Source: Aphelocoma coerulescens (lineage: Eukaryota; Chordata; Aves; Passeriformes; Corvidae). Taken from it: a stretch of DNA of 64,000 nt. The translations under genes and the position numbers were made by a program. The notes beneath the pieces are model-generated. The model saw only the letters and a program-made list of their open reading frames with translations. It ran no database searches and had not been told where the DNA came from. The stretch spans positions 54,454,078-54,518,077 of the forward strand of contig NC_091014.1 in assembly GCF_041296385.1 (NCBI RefSeq), read 5' to 3'. Positions 45,276 to 57,625 of this stretch are shown here, piece after piece; the stretch's first letter is position 1; each line of letters opens with the position of its first letter.

Positions 45276-48200
45276 GCCAGCTCATTGCTCAGAAAGGGAT
45301 GAGGAAAGGAAAAACTTGTCCGAGCAATATTCATCACTGGGTTTAGAGCATTTCTGCATCAGTGTGCTAAAGTTCTGAGGCAGACAGGCACTGCACAGGG
45401 CCAGACAGAAGGTGGGATCTGGGGGGAAGCTGAGATACAGTTGGTGTGTGAAACAAACCTAGTGTGTGAGTCAGTTGGATGTTCTATGCTGCAGTCATTT
45501 CTGAGATGATGTCTCTGCCCAAATTATTCCAGTTGTGACTTCCAGAAATGGCTGTGATTGAGGGGTAGGAAGGGCAGGGGGCCTCTTCTAACACGATGCC
45601 ACACCATCAGACAGGAACCTGGTGAACACTCAAAGCATCCCTGGAAAGGACTTCCAGGAGGGATCAAGCACCTTGCCCTACAGACACATTTCCCTGCCAG
45701 ATCCCCAGATCTCTCCTGGCTCCTTATTGAATGTTTTCAGCTGTAACCAGCTTCTTCCACACCTTGACCCCAGAGATGACCTACTGCAGTGCCTGAGCAT
45801 CACCCACAGGCTGGAATTTCTTAACAAAGACCACAGTACAGAGGAAGTCAAATAGATTTGGGCAGGGGCATCACCTCAGAAATGACTGAAGGAGAGAAAG
45901 TAACATACTGTTCTTGCAGGCAGGGGACAGACTCAGCACCACACATAATGACTCAGAGAGCAGCTCTGGTGGGCAGAGAAAGAAAATCTCAATGAATCCC
46001 ACAGACCTTTCTGTTTCAGTGAACTATTAAGCAAACCATATCTCTATGTACAGCAAGTACAGGCTTAATCCCATGTGATACTGATATTTTTAGCACCTTG
46101 CACATGGATAGGGTAACTGGGACTTTTTGCTTCAGTTACAGGAGCCCTGAAGCCAGACTCCAAATATTCCTAATAAATAGGTAGATCTCAGGTGAAAATC
46201 CAGGTCTGCAAGTGCTGCAGTGAGAGACACAAGATGTTTGATTACAAGAAAAATGTCTTGGGATTTGGCTGAACCAGCTGTTCTACAGCTGGATCTTAGG
46301 CTAATTCACTGTGTGACCCTGTTGGGATCCATGAAGATGGGGAGAGGTTGGAGAGGCCAGCATCTGCTTCAGCAGTGCTTGGGACAGACTGTTGTGCCGG
46401 GCTGGTGGGGCAGTGTTGGATCTTGATGCACAGTGCAGCTGCATACCAACAGGAGATTGGGAAAGGGACTGTGGCAGAGTGGTAGCAATGGAATGTGCCT
46501 TCTGACAGAGACCTTGGGAGTGTGTGGTGCTGCCCTGCAGGGCACCAGATCTCTCCCCTTTCCCGGTTTATTGTAGCCCAAGCTGAGTGGTCTGGTGTGG
46601 GGCAGAGTCTCCAAGCAGTGCAGAGGCTGTGATGGTGCTGCTGCCTTGTGATGGTCTGTACCATGACCAGGCTCTGTAGCTGCAGCCGGGCTCCTCTGCT
46701 GTGTGATGTGGAGCATGTGCTTCCCACCTGCTGTTATAAATGAGGGGGTTTGGTGGGCAGGAAAGGATTCCCCTTATGGGTCAGTTCCTTCTACTGACAC
46801 CACCTGGAACCATCTGGACAGAAGAGATTCCTTGGATCTGCACCAGGGTTCCTTGGGCAGCACACATGCAGAAGGCTCTTGCCAGAAACATTCCCTGCAG
46901 ACAGCTATGGCATCAGGGTTTCTCATCCTCCAGGTGGGGCAGCCCTCATAGCTGCGATCTTGGGCAGGAAAAAGGCCCACTGGAAGAAGGCACATGTTTT
47001 CTGCTCTCTGTATGATCATCTCCAGGTGACCACCAGGCAGAAGCAGCAAATTTATCTTCCCAGGGATCATGGCCTTTCTTCCAAATGAAGGAAATAATTT
47101 GTGGAAAAGCAGCAGAAAAATTGCCATATCAGCATGAATCAAAGCAGTCTGCATCTTCTCCTCCACTGAGGATTCTAAAATTACAAATGGTCTGAAGAAG
47201 GCAAGCAGGACAAAAGTACTGGCTATTCCTTTCAAAGTGAGAACACAGAGTACCCTTGAAATGATTAAGCATCTGGTTTAAGAGAAAATTCAAGAAAAAA
47301 ATATCATAGTAAAGGAATAACTGATGAAATTCCTTGCCAAAAGGTTTAAACCAAATTTCTGAGAGTCTTTAAACTGTTGTTGGCCAGTATTAAGGAGACA
47401 GACAGAACACTGGGACAGATGGACCTTCATGACAATCCAGTACACCTGCTCTTCTGCATTATTTGACATCTTATCCAACCTCTGCCAGCCTTGTGCCAAG
47501 GTCTGCCCAGCAAGGCTGCTGCAATGGTCTGAAATGCCAGATAACTCTTAGCCTGATACTAAGATCATCTGACAGACCTGATGGGAAAAGAGCTGCATCT
47601 GAAACTTCCCAGCATTGCAGCAGTGAGACTCAGAACAGAGTTTCTGCAGCTGCTGTGTCCAGTCCTCCCAGCACACAGTGAGCACTTGCATAAAATTCAG
47701 GTCTTATAACTATTTGGCATGGACTGAAAGGGAAAAGGGGATGTGCAGGTAGGAAAAAGCTTAAATGTACACAGCAGCAATGAGACAAATGAACAGGAGA
47801 AGGAACTACATTTAGCTTGGGTTTCTCATTGAATGAAAACATAAGCATATAAGGCAGGACACCCCTGGAGACATGCTTACCAGAGTGCTCATACAGGCAA
47901 GGTGTTTTTACCAAGACCAGGCACATCAGATGACATGAGAGAGGGAGAGCCATGGCACCAGGGCAGTGGAATCCTCAAAGCAGCAAAATTTGCCTCATGA
48001 CAAGAATGCTGATGTCAATGGTTGCTGACACAGGAGTGTGTATGGGAAGTGGTAGGATAGAAAAAGCCCAGGATTTTGTCAGTGAAAATAGACAAGGAAA
48101 ATGTTGAAACATATGGCTTCATGACCTAAAGCCCCTTCTGAACCAGGATAGGTCTTGAGACAGGAAAGTCCCTGTGGGATTGATCCTGGGAGGTGTAGGG

Positions 48201-48374
48201 CTGTACTAGACGTGCTAATGACCTTGGTGGCAGTTGCCTTCAGGTCCTCTCTGGAGCAGATGGTAGGTACGCTCTGCACTACTCGCCTGTGGGACACAGT
48301 GCTGAGTGTCTCTGAGTTAACCTCCAGCTGAGTTCCCCATGACTGTCCAGAACCTTAAAGATCACAAAAATACA

Positions 48375-48775
48375 AAAGTATGGAAGGCAAGAGGAAGACT
48401 TGGGAAATGCTGGCTGGCTGCTAAATGGGGCAGGTGCCCTGGTGAGACAGGGCATGGAAAACACTGAGGTATTTGAGTGGCTTCTACAGATGTCTTTGGT
48501 AACAATACTGGCCTTCAGAAATGCCAGGCCCCAGAGACTGGGGGAAAATAGGGAGCAACTTAACCTGTGTGGAAGAGGATCAGAAAATACTTAAGCAAAA
48601 TGGACATGTGTAAGTCCATGGGCCCTGATGGGATCCATCCAGCAGTGCTAAGGGAGCTGGCTGGTGTCATTTCAAGGTCAATCCAAATAATCTTTGAACA
48701 CTCATGGTGAGTTGGAGAAGTGCCTGAGGACTGGAGGAATGCAAATGTCACTATGGAAGTCTCAGTTTATAGGAA
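48375..48775 (+). mobile_element. CR1 LINE fragment, avian type
   Basis: The + strand matches the region just before and at the start of the avian CR1 reverse transcriptase. A clear stretch at 48612-48662 encodes KSMGPDGIHPAVLRELA, and the bases at about 48715-48750 encode a decayed GEVPEDWRNANVT. Upstream, CTGAATGGGG-like and CCAGGCCCC-GAGACTGG-like segments also fit the avian consensus as I recall it. In-frame stops and short deletions show it is dead. Both ends are truncated; no 3' end or target duplication was seen. Confidence 0.85.
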
Positions 48776-49601
48776 GTCATGGGAAGGACTGTGCCAGCTG
48801 GAAAGGATGAAACCCCTCTGTGTTCTAGTGGCATGTTAGAACAGAGGGGTGATGCTGCTGTGAGCAATCCATGCATTTCTGATTCCTGCTGAGTTGGAAC
48901 AATGTTGGTGAGGCAAGGTTTATAGAGGGAGATGAATTGCTTCTTTTGGACAAGCCAAATTAAATGTAAAAATGGACAAGCTCATTTTTGGACTTGCTGC
49001 ATTTACTTCCTCCTGTGGGCCCGACACCCTGTCCATTTATTTGTGCTTGTATCCTAGCTGATCTTTCACACAAACCTGGCCACTCCTACCATCTTCAGAC
49101 ATCACACTTAGAGCAGCATCACACTGAGCTTGAAATATGAATTCCTATTTTCACAAGGACCAAGCTGTAAAAGCAACATTCCCTACACTCATTGGTGAGC
49201 TGGGGAGAAAAGGAAGCCAAAGAGTAAGTATTTTCTTGATGATCTCTTTTCATATGAGTACCCTCTGTGATAATCCAGACCTGCAATAAGGAAGAAGAGG
49301 ATCAGCTGTTCCTCCAGGTAGTTGAACTGCAGTTCAACAGTTAATCTTCCAGAGCTGATCTTTGCTATGGTGTAGCTTGTTCTCACATTAAGCTCACAGG
49401 GTGTTCAGGCTGACTCATGAACCTGCCACACGCTGGAAACATCACTTTCTGACAGGTAATAGAGCTCAACAGAGCAGGGTCTAGAGCAAAACCCTCATGG
49501 ATTTACCAGTGAAGGCACCCTAGGAACTGGGGTGTGTTCTTATATTTCTGATAAGCCGTGAGGGTTTGAGCTCCTCCTTGAGGGGAGGGAACTGAGTCCT
49601 G

Positions 49602-49661
49602 AGCAAAGCAAATAGTAATAAAGCAAACCAAATGGTAATATAGCAAAACAAATGGTACAGA
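49602..49661 (+). repeat. Three-copy 20-bp tandem repeat
   Basis: Units AGCAAAGCAAATAGTAATA, AGCAAACCAAATGGTAATA and AGCAAAACAAATGGTACAG begin at 49602, 49622 and 49642. They are exactly 20 bases apart and differ by only a few substitutions. Confidence 0.85.
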
Positions 49662-52600
49662 CTAGCAGGGAACGAGATACTGCAAACAGAGTGAATAAGA
49701 CAGAGCCTTGTTCCCTGAAACTCCCACCAATGCCAAAAAGAAACAGACAGAAGAAAAAGAGATGTCTGCAAGCACAAGTGTGAGGGAGAGAGAGAGTGTG
49801 TGTGAAACAGACACTGAGGGAGCAGGATCCTATACAATGCTTGAGAGACATGTCCTGTAGCCTTTGTGTTTGTGTTAGAGCTTGTGAGTGTGAGACAGCC
49901 TGTGTGAGAGAGCCCGAGACAGCTGCCATGTGTGTGTGAGTGGGGGCGTGAGAGCCAGGCACGAGGAGGGGTGAGCCAAAGTGGAGCCTCTCCAACCTCC
50001 TCCCTGCCTGGGAAGCCGCTTAAGGGGCTTGGAGTTGCGGTGCGTTGGCACATCTCAGGTGAGGATGGGGAGCTGTAAGAGCTGAGCACTGACCCTTCTG
50101 GCTCAAGTCAATGATGCCACCACATTGCCGTGGGAGTCACCACAACCTCCTGTCTGTACAATGCCTTCCCTGTTGTGGTGCTTGCCCTCCATCCCCACCA
50201 AACCTGAAATAGCACCTCACTGGTCTGCAGGGGTGATGGTGGAAGTGAAGGAGACTGATTGAATAAACCTTTTCCAGTCCATGTACACTGGGAAGCCAAG
50301 AAGGACTAGTAAAAATGCCCCAGCAGGTGGTAGCTGCTGTCCTGCTCCCACAGCCTGTCCTGCTGCCTTTGTGTTTGTGCTGTTTGAAAGCACAGCAGGA
50401 GGCAGACAGCTTTCCTCTTGTTTGCAGCAGGCTCCTCCACAGAGCCAAATGGCCAGCACAGCATAGCCAGGTCCTGCAGATGGCCAGACCCAGTCCTGTC
50501 TCACCACAACCTCCCAGTCTTGGAAAGATGGGAACAGTGTTCCTTCCCAGCACCTGTTTGGCTTGAACACATGTCCTGCTCCTGCTGCCTCTGCAGAGGG
50601 GATTGCTTGCCATCCAGTGCTCAAAGACCTCTTAGTTTTGGTCAAGGCTCAGGCCTTTTCAAGCCCTGCAAGAGTGAGGGAAACATAAGTGTGCTGGAAA
50701 AACAAGGGCTTCTGCAGTGCTCATGCAGTGTGAAATGCAGCTCAGCTCTCTGTCATCTGGAGGGACAGCAGCGTGGGCCAGGTGCTGGAAGCAGCCTTGC
50801 GTGTTTGAGCAGCTCTCCTCAGAGAGAGGAAAAGCTAGGAGAAAGGCATCCCAGCAAAACTCTGGAGATGGGAAATGGCACCACTGCTGCAGGTCCTCAG
50901 GCATCTAGAGGGTGAGATTCTGGTTTCCAGAGCCGTTCTGGTGCCCTGGGTTATCCAAGACATTAGCTGAGTGCTGGTGAATACTAAACAGGACCTGTGG
51001 GAGATATTCTGGAGGAGAACCTGAAGACAGGTGGGTGACCCTGCACCGTACACCAGTGTTCAGACCTCTGATTCACTCCTTGACTGACATAATTTGTGCT
51101 AACACTTAAAACCCAGGATAACATCAGCATCGCAGATTTTCAGAGGTACCGTGAGAAATCATCTGGCAGAGCTCTTCAAAGCCCTGGTGATGTCATCACT
51201 GCAAAGTTCTGATGCAGGGCTGTTGAGCCTGTTCTTTGCTGGTGAGAGAGCAGGTCTTCCCAACACCTTTCAGCTGGCTGCAAATTCCCACCTACCTTAG
51301 CACTGCACGGCAATAGCACAAAGTGTCTTTCGGTGCTAGCTGGGAATGTGTTGTGTGAGCTTTGACTGAGACTGTGATGACATATTCAGAGACACTGGTC
51401 TGCACCAGAGGCATCTTCTGTGTTGGCCAGGTGCAGGTCTTTTGAACATGCCAAGTGTCTGTCCCAGGCTCATGAGCTCTTGCAGGCTATTTACAGCCCG
51501 AGGGCTTTAGGACTCCCACCCTGGCCTTAGACAAAACAATGAGGTCATGTGTGGCAGCCCTGAGGGTGGCTGCAAAGACAGACCATCAGTATCAGCTTTC
51601 TAAGGAAATGGAAACATCGAGCTTTCCTTCTACATCGAGAGACTGTGAGTAGTGACTTCTAACCAAAGGCAGTGATATTGCCCATGTGAGCCTCCAAAGA
51701 GACTAAATGATGTCACCAACTTGTGTAGCAGTAAATTGCAAAGTCAGTTCTAGACTCTGAATGCTGAACCACTTGAGCACAGTGTAATGCCCAGCTGACC
51801 ACTCCTAATAAGTAGGACGTCCCTGCAGGCACAGATAAACACTTGTTGTGATTACTGAATCAGAGCTGGCTGGGGAATTTGAGCACAGCCTTCTCATTGT
51901 ACTGCAGGGCAAGTGTCTGAATGCACTTACCATCAGGAGTGCCTCGGGAGGGAGTTACAGTCCTGGATAAATGCCTGTTTAAAGCCTTCCAGAAATCACT
52001 GGTCTATGTTAGAGCCATGTGGCTGTAGCTCAGGCCAGAGAACCAAGTCTCTGGGGCTACACCTCTTCATCCAAACAATCATGTTGCTGTTGTCGCTGGA
52101 GTGAAGGAGTCTTTCTTCATCACTGCTTCCATGAGAATGGACAAATATCCTTAACCTCTCAAGCTGGGCTGTGGGTGGATTCAGCTGGGTTGAGAACTTG
52201 AAGAGGCTCTAGGGGTGTGCAGATGCGTCTGGAGTGCAAGCTGTGCCCAAACCCTATGCACAAAAAGCAGGCTGTCTGCAGTCAATTCTGCACGGTGAGC
52301 ACAGGGAGGTGAGGTGCTCTTCTCACTCCCACCAGGCTCCTCTTGGGCAGCCCAGCACTGCCCAGGGTGCTTGCTGGAGTAGTCTGCCTTCCACAGCAGC
52401 TTCCTGTTCTCAGAGCCAAAAAGCTAAGCGTGCTTCAAATGTTCCCTGTGTGCACTTGCTCTGTAGTGTCCTGCTCCACCCCTTCTCCTTCAGTTCACTT
52501 CCTCCTCCTTGGTCACATTCCCATGCCCGTGACCTCCATCGGTATTACCTGTCCATGCCCATCAGCCTCTGAGAACTGAGATGACAAACTGACAGCCACT

Positions 52601-55219
52601 CCTGATGGAAGGAGGAAGATAGTCCCCACAGCTCTCTCATCAAGAAGCCCCTCTAAAACCATCCTAATGAGATTCTCCTTAGGGCCCCTGTCAGCTCTGC
52701 CTTTCTTTGCAGGCTCCTTTGACAGACGGATGTCAGTTCGGGGAAAGCTGTTTGATGTTCTTCATCTTAATGAAAGTGATCCTCCGGCAGGCACTGTCTC
52801 CTGTGCCTCTAGGCAACTGTGGTCTAGCAGTGTCAGGCTACTCTGTGCTTTGTCATACTGGATCCTAATTAGTGGCTGGCTCCTGCTGCTTCTGAAGTCA
52901 ACAGGGAAAACATCCCTCTGGCTGCAGTGGAGCAGGAGGTAGAGGATGGGAATGTCAGTGTACAGAGAAATGGTGAGGGTCTGTGTGAGTTCCTTCTCAT
53001 CCTCCTCAAATATTACTGTTGTCCCTTTTTCTCTCTTTCCTCTGCTTATCCAAAGACAGGAACGGATGTGTTGGCAGCTCTGTGTCTGCTCCCTGGCTGC
53101 CATTGACCTGTAGGGCACACACATGCTGCTTTGGGTGAGAGAGAAAGGACAGAGAATCTCCCAGGCCACTCACTTGGTGAGTGCTGAGAAGAGGTGAAAC
53201 TTATGGGAGATGCACTCTAGAGTGAGAAAACATAGATTACAGGATCCCTTCTCCAGACTTCTCCACTGATAATGTGTTGCACCCTTTTGATTCAAGTGGT
53301 TGGCTGATGTTCAAGCTCCTGTATTTTGTTTTCCCTTAAGGAGACATATTAACAATAGATCTAGGAAGTTCTCTGTGTCTGTAAAGTGCTGCTTTGGTAA
53401 GTCAAAAACTAGGAGGCAATTTCTTTGCTGCCCAAACCCCTTTCTTCAGGCTTTTCTTAGTGGTCTTTTACTGCCTGCCTGCAGTTTCACTGTTTTATCA
53501 GAAAACACTGCTTTCTTTCCTCTCTCAAACACAGCTCTTTTATGCTATACCTCTTACTTTTGGGAAATGGTGAGTGCTTATGTTTAGATGATGACCATTA
53601 ATGGTGCAAACAGGAGGTTGATTGTGTCCTGGAACCATCTTAAAGAAAGACAGAAGCTAAATTCATCTGATTAAAGGACATTCGATCGGTTCGTTGCAGA
53701 ACTTATTCAAAATCCAGTCAGATCCTCCATCCTCATCCACAAGCAAATGCAATCTCCCAAGCAATCATTACACCTGCAGCATCTCTTTTATTCAGCGCTG
53801 TCAGATACTCACAGCCCTCTTCTGGATTCCTCCCTGCCTTCCCAGTGGGGATGTGTGTGTGGCTGCACAGTCCAGCACCTCTTTGTGCTTGTGTACTGGG
53901 GCTTTTGAAGTAATCATTATATTGCTGTATGCAGCACAGTGCATGACTAGTTGCTTTCCATGGCTCTCCCTATCATTTCTCTGGGATACCTGACAAAGCC
54001 TGGTCCCATTACAGCTTTGGAGGCAAGGTGTACAGTGAGCTGCCTCACCCTTCTGCCCCTATCTTACAGGTCACTGTAGGGCACATTCAGGCTGCAAGAA
54101 AACCAAATCTGACTGTGTTGTGGGTATGTGGCCAGTCAATCAATAGGGAAGGCACTGCTCAGGTTTGGTAGGTCAGGGCTATAACCTGGATAGCTGGAGG
54201 GATTTGGTAGCACTGCTGTAAAAGACCAGATTCCTGGAAGCTACTGGAAGGCATAGATAAATACCTTGGGAAGCATGTGACGCCCCAAACACTGCAGTGT
54301 AATGAAAAGTCTTTGGGTTAATACAACTGAGATATGGTAATCAGAATGAATTTTAAATTGTATTTGGATACTTGGTGGTTTTTGTCTTTGAGCTTTGTTT
54401 GTATATGGGCTTCTTAATTCAGCCACAACCTTCCTTTCATTTTACAGAAGCACATAAACTTCCATACATAATTCTCAAAACTCAAAATTTCCCCTCTTCA
54501 TCTGACACTAGTAAGTGGTTCTTTAAAGGAGAATAGCTGTTGAGAGACCTGGAGGCAAATTGCTAGGCTTAGCAAGGGTGCTAGAGAGGGGAAGGGTAGA
54601 GAAGATTACAGAACAAAATCCATAGCTGGTATTTGGAGGAGACGGAGAGAGCAGGGGGGAGTGGAGAGAGGGAAATGGTTGTCCTTAAAGAAGCACGGAG
54701 TCAGGGAGCTGCTGGCCCCTCTCTGGAGGGCTCTGCTTGGCTGGGCAGCTTATTAACTGAAATGGAAAGAAAATGGAGAAGATTCAGGGCAGAGCAGCAG
54801 ATAGAGGGACAAAGGAAGGCCTGACTGATGAGGGAAGATTAAGCAGTAAATGTGTTTATCTTTGCTAAGTGATGACTAAGAGGACGTGTGATAACCATCT
54901 TGCCATCTGAGACACATGAATAACTATGTGCAAGTGTGTGTGGGCATGATTTAGGGTGGTGACAAGGACAAGGCATTTCAAAGAGCCAGGCCCCAGTGGT
55001 TACCTTGCCCCTGCACAGGCTCAAGGGCAAGCAGAATTCCCTCAAGCACCAAAGAGGGACCAGTCATGCTGGGAGTCAGAAGAGGTGAGGGTAGTGGGTT
55101 TGAATCAGGTGGGAGATGGGGTGGAAAATAAGGACATCTTGCTGCTCCTCCTTCAGATATAGTGATCTGTCCTGCATGCCCCTCCATTTTTCATGTAACC
55201 ATGAAAAACTACCCTTTAG

Positions 55220-55415
55220 TTGCTCTGCCTCAATCTCCTCACCTCAGATTCTTCACACTCCTCACTCCCCTCTTTTCTTTGTGTTTCCTATCTTCATTCT
55301 TGCTCACTCTGTTCATAGTTCCTTCTCTCTGTTGCACATCCCCTTCTTCTCCTTGGTTTTCCCTACCTTTGCCCACTTCTCTCTCCCCCCCACCCCTCTA
55401 CCCGCTTCTTTTTCA
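55220..55415 (+). repeat. Pyrimidine-rich tract
   Basis: CTCCTCAC, CTTCTTCTCC and CTCTCCCCCCCACCCC words dominate. The open frames here (91-121 codons) are composition artefacts. Confidence 0.6.
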
Positions 55416-57564
55416 GCAGGTAGATCTGCATCTGTGATTGAAGGTTCATTTTCCTTTCATTCTGTGGGTGACAAATTCTGACTTGGATAATCACTTGTGA
55501 AAAATCAAGAGAGAAGCCAGCTGCTCCAGTGGCACAGGAACTGTCTGTGATGTTCATGAGGACTGATGGCAGGCAGGGTGAGGGGTGGGAGGGTGCTGTG
55601 CAGGGCAGGGAGACGTTCTTCTTTCCCTTCACAGCATGGGAGGGTGGACCAGGAGGGGTGACATGGTTGCTGAACATATCTAGGGCACATGGGAAATTTC
55701 TTCCTCAAGCAATTTTGATCCAAGTGAGGAAAAACCGAATGTGTTTCCTGAGCTCTGACCTCACAAGGAAAACTGGGTTTTGACCTTCAAGTTGAGGAGG
55801 AAGGATGTAGGGGTTTGACTGCTTTGAGAGGTGTGGGGCAGACTGTGTATGTCCATTTTACTGGCTCCAGCTTCAATTCATGTGGCCAGAGAGTGCTTAG
55901 ACAGAGCCCCACCTCGGTGTTGCTGGTACACCATGTGGAAGCAGGCATTTGAAGAGGCCTTGCTCATCCCAACTGTGTGGACCATGGGCCTGCTGAGGTG
56001 TCACCCTGCTGGTGACATGCCTTCCACAGAACACCAGCAACCTCAGCACTTGTGTGAGTAGTTCTGATATGGGCAGTGGTTTGTATTCACTGAAGTGGCT
56101 TTGTCAGGGTTGCCCTCCCGTTGAGCTCATGATCACTCCCTCTGAGGAAATGGCTGGATGCAGAATGATCCTTCCTTCTGCCTTGCAGGAGCTGAACCAG
56201 TGCTGTTTACGTGGGAGGGAACTCTCTGTGTCTCACGGCACAGGGGTGCTCACAAAAGCAGTCATGGCCATGACACTGGGGCTCCCTCACACAGAAGATC
56301 CAGGTTTGCTGGTACACCACAGAGAGCCCCAGCACCATCAAATGGAAACACTTCATTTTGCTTGCTTCTCTATTCGTGTAGCCCACGTGGAGTCAGCAGG
56401 AAGCTGCAAAGTTCTCAATGTGAACTTATCCACTGAGGTGGAGTGTGCTTGTTTCTCCCACAGGGGTATCCCTTTTGCTTTTAGGCTTTTGTGCTTTCAG
56501 TGCCAGAGATTCACCATCTTGCTGTTGGTGAACAGGAAGAGTCAGGTCTGTGGCATTAGGAAACCACAGCAGATCCAGACTGAAAGATGCCACTGGCCCA
56601 CTCAGATGTCATTTTGTTCTTGGCAGCTCAGTCCTTGGAGTCGTCAGCCTGCAGGCCCCAATGGCATGGTGGCACTTACACTCTCAGCACTTCTATTTCT
56701 GTCTGAGAAGGCATTCCCCTTTGCTTTGGAGGGAGCTTTCTTCCTGGGACACAGGGGAATGAGTGGTGGGTAAAGACAGATGGTAAGAACAGGCAGACCT
56801 TCGGGCTAACCTGCACTGTTCCACCTGGGCTTTCTAATGCTTCTCTCCAGTGCCGTGAAATTCACTATACAGAGAGGTGGGAGATGAACAAAGGTGTTAG
56901 ATAAAGAGGCATCTGAGAGTAGAAGGCAGCATGACTAAAGGAGATAGAAAGCAGATCTGACTGGGACCAGAGGTGTCTGTGGGACTTGGGCTGGTATGTG
57001 TATGGCCAAGCAGAAGACAGAATTGAATGAAACATGGCCATGAGGGAGCCACAGGGGCAAAAACTATGGGAGGTGGAGACAAGCCTATCCTGCAAGGGAG
57101 ACCACAGTTCCATTGACTTAAGAGGTCATTCTCCTTGCTCCCCTACCTCCCTCTCACCTTAACTGCACTGCCATAGCTTCTGGACAGGTGCTGCCCGACT
57201 CTTCCAAGAGCAGCACATTTCATCAGCCCAAGCCTCTCCAGCTCTTCTAGGACCAGACTGAGGGAAAGAACAATGATGTTGTGAAGTTATAAGGTGTGTT
57301 AGCACCTGTGGCAGTGAAATGTTTGATGGATTCCTGGGGTCCTAATGAGAAATACCAGCACACAAAACACCTCCTGCAGGGGACAGAGGCTCGGGATAGG
57401 GGTGGTGGGAAAAGGAGGGCTAGCTGATTGCTGAGGGTACCAGAGCTGCCTAGGCAGGGACCGGGGGGGAACGGGTGGTGTGTGTGTGTACATATGTGAC
57501 AGGGAAAAAGGCAAGAAAGAAATAACAAAAACAACAACAACAAAAAGGCTGTGTGTCTTTGTTC

Positions 57565-57625
57565 ACTCTCCTTATTGCTTTATTAATGACAAACTAATGA
57601 CTTAATGCCGCTCTCCCACCCCGCT
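57565..57625. promoter_or_regulatory. Paired TAATGAC motifs one helical turn apart
   Basis: TAATGAC occurs at 57584-57590 and 57595-57601, eleven bases apart, followed at once by TTAATG (57602-57607). The arrangement suggests side-by-side homeodomain or TALE-type binding. Confidence 0.3.

Larger units (their letters stand above)
39283..48374. other. Intergenic, no gene seen
   Basis: Begins at the end of the TGGGA array. Contains a pyrimidine-rich patch (44800-45100), the paired poly(A) runs and the palindrome CACTAGCGCTAGTG (42096-42109). Frames up to 170 codons have no recognisable domain. Confidence 0.5.
48776..57564. other. Intergenic, no gene seen
   Basis: Contains the 20-bp repeat, GT/GA-rich degenerate sequence at 49785-49960, and a pyrimidine tract at 55220. 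The longest frame, 253 codons at 56012-56773 on +, is Cys/His/Gln-rich with no domain. It is not accepted as a gene. Confidence 0.5.

Noticed and set aside
56012..56773. 253-codon open frame on +
   Set aside because: It has no domain, signal, membrane pattern or family resemblance, and no splice context. The Cys/His/Gln-rich composition looks like chance open sequence. Frame conservation in another bird would be needed to revive it.
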